From: Desnuesiella massiliensis
Lineage (GTDB): Bacteria; Bacillota; Clostridia; Clostridiales; Clostridiaceae
Direction: 5' to 3'
DNA length: 64,000 nt
NCBI RefSeq assembly: GCF_001403615.1
Contig: NZ_LN879457.1
Coordinates: forward strand, 1,586,910-1,650,909
Position numbers and translations under genes: made by a program. Shown here in pieces: positions 63,038-64,000 of this stretch; position 1 is the first letter of the stretch, and every line of letters begins with the position of its first letter. The notes beneath the pieces are model-generated. The model did not search any database and was not told the DNA's origin. It saw only the letters and a program-made list of their open reading frames with translations.

Positions 63038-63715
63038 ATGGATACTATAATTGAAACAAAAACCTTATGTAGACAATTTAAGTCTGGTGAAGAGGCTATT
63101 TACGCCTTAAAAAATGTGAATCTAGATATTAAGAGCGGCGCATTAACTATATTAAAAGGGAGATCTGGCTCAGGAAAAACTACATTGATTAATCTTTTAG
63201 GCGCTATAGATTATCCCACCTCTGGAGAGATAGTTTTTAATGGTAAGGATATATCTAAATTGAAAGATAGTGAAAGAGATGAAATAAGAAGGGTAGATAT
63301 AGGCTTTGTGTTTCAAACTGGTGCCTTAATGCAAAATATGAACGCCTTAGAAAATGTAGAATTTGCACTAAGAGTATCAAAACCTGATCTAAAAGATAAA
63401 AGGAAACGTGCTGAAGAATGTTTAAAGCTTGTAGGATTATTTAAGAGAAAAGATCACTTTCCTCAAGAACTATCTGGAGGAGAAATGCAAAGAATAGCTA
63501 TTGCAAGAGCTATATGCCATGGTCCTAAAGTAATATTTGCGGATGAACCTACTTCTGCTTTAGACACAGCTACCGGCTTACAAGTAGTTAAGCTTTTTAA
63601 AGATATGGTAGAAAAACAAGGTCTAACCATTGTTATGACCACTCATGATCCTAACATGCTTGAGATTGCGGATTATGTTTATACCTTAGAGGATGGTGAG
63701 ATTGTAAATGGATAA
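63038..63715 (+). CDS. MacB-type ABC ATPase
   Basis: The 225-residue ATPase has Walker A GRSGSGKTT, Q-loop FVFQTGALMQNM, signature LSGGEMQR and Walker B VIFADEPTSALD. It serves the large permease upstream; GGGGAGG precedes the start. Confidence 0.92.
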   Translation: MDTIIETKTLCRQFKSGEEAIYALKNVNLDIKSGALTILKGRSGSGKTTLINLLGAIDYPTSGEIVFNGKDISKLKDSERDEIRRVDIGFVFQTGALMQNMNALENVEFALRVSKPDLKDKRKRAEECLKLVGLFKRKDHFPQELSGGEMQRIAIARAICHGPKVIFADEPTSALDTATGLQVVKLFKDMVEKQGLTIVMTTHDPNMLEIADYVYTLEDGEIVNG

Positions 63716-64000
63716 TGAAAAAGATTATATAATTCAATGTGAAAATTTAATAAAAATCTATAAATCTTCCGATATTGAGGTAGTAGCTCTACAAGGCCTA
63801 GACCTATCTATAGAGCAAGGAGAGCTTACTGCTATCATAGGTAACAGCGGAAGCGGAAAATCTACCTTACTTAATATGATTGGATGCTTAGATAAACCTA
63901 CAGCTGGCAAATTAGTTGTAGACGGCAAGGATTTATTTAAACTTTCTAAAAATGATATTACAAAATATAAAAGAGATACCATTGGCTTTGTATGGCAAAA
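63708..64000 (+). CDS. Second ABC ATPase, 3' end outside window
   Basis: The frame opens at an ATG inside the end of the preceding ATPase gene and runs to the window edge (97 codons). The product has Walker A GNSGSGKST and a GFVWQ Q-loop, so it is another ATPase of the LolD type. Two ATPase genes in one export operon suggest two related transporters or a heterodimer. Confidence 0.88.
   Translation, partial: MDNEKDYIIQCENLIKIYKSSDIEVVALQGLDLSIEQGELTAIIGNSGSGKSTLLNMIGCLDKPTAGKLVVDGKDLFKLSKNDITKYKRDTIGFVWQ

Noticed and set aside
1..64000. CRISPR arrays, rRNA genes, riboswitches or T-boxes
   Set aside because: No regularly spaced direct repeats and no rRNA or known leader structures were seen on either strand.

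Overview
The sequence is low in G+C (clearly AT-rich by eye), uses strong GGAGG ribosome binding sites and U-tailed hairpin terminators, and carries Clostridium-type families (DUF1540, DUF4317, GerMN, SEC-C, dnaD/dnaI pair, COG2509-type FAD protein, IorAB). I read it as a chromosomal segment of a Clostridium sensu stricto-like Firmicute. The species cannot be fixed from the sequence alone.

Region 1 (1-4.3 kb) holds a probable NAD/PRPP salvage operon (an NrtR-like Nudix regulator plus a truncated-by-window PRPP synthetase-like gene) with a palindromic operator, a solitary eukaryote-type protein kinase, and a WYL regulator whose N-terminus comes from a TROVE (Ro60-like) gene. Region 2 (about 4.5-32.5 kb) is an accessory island. 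Its right end is the 3' end of rlmH, the classical SCCmec attachment gene of staphylococci. At nine places in 28 kb, always in the same orientation, there is a copy of a roughly 17-bp sequence matching the last codons of rlmH (rlmH strand: GGAGAACCGTATCATAA). These copies split the island into blocks of 5.5, 8.5, 3.4, 0.8, 4.5, 0.08, 1.2 and 3.9 kb. The blocks carry self-contained cargo: a BtrH-like acyltransferase with MerR regulator, a broken IS110, AlkD, DUF4317, LysR/GAPDH, TetR/ABC exporter, a short UvrA-like ABC protein with a double-HTH MerR, a lone GNAT, an ArsR/metallopeptidase pair, a DUF4309 lipoprotein, a Sel1 pseudogene, a lone unknown 325-residue protein, and a two-component system with an ABC exporter. 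No site-specific recombinase gene is visible. I propose a tandem array of SCC-like or cassette-like insertions at rlmH.

Region 3 (32.5-64 kb) looks like conserved backbone: rlmH, iorAB, murA-walJ-gerMN-type operon, DUF1540, a 2H phosphoesterase, dUTPase, transporters, a subtilase, an M23 peptidase, dnaD-dnaI, seven tRNA genes made of a duplicated Asp-Val-Glu block plus Thr, a nitrilase/HI0933 pair, an acyl-ACP thioesterase, a polysaccharide deacetylase, purA, a COG2509-type FAD protein, pgsA, and an MFP-permease-ATPase export operon that runs off the end.

Regulatory reading adds several sites that are visible in the DNA: matched PurR-like inverted boxes with identical spacing before purA and the FAD gene, a 16-bp response-regulator box before both the two-component operon and its ABC operon, a 34-bp palindrome over the ArsR promoter, and a 21-bp palindrome downstream of the -10 of the NrtR promoter.
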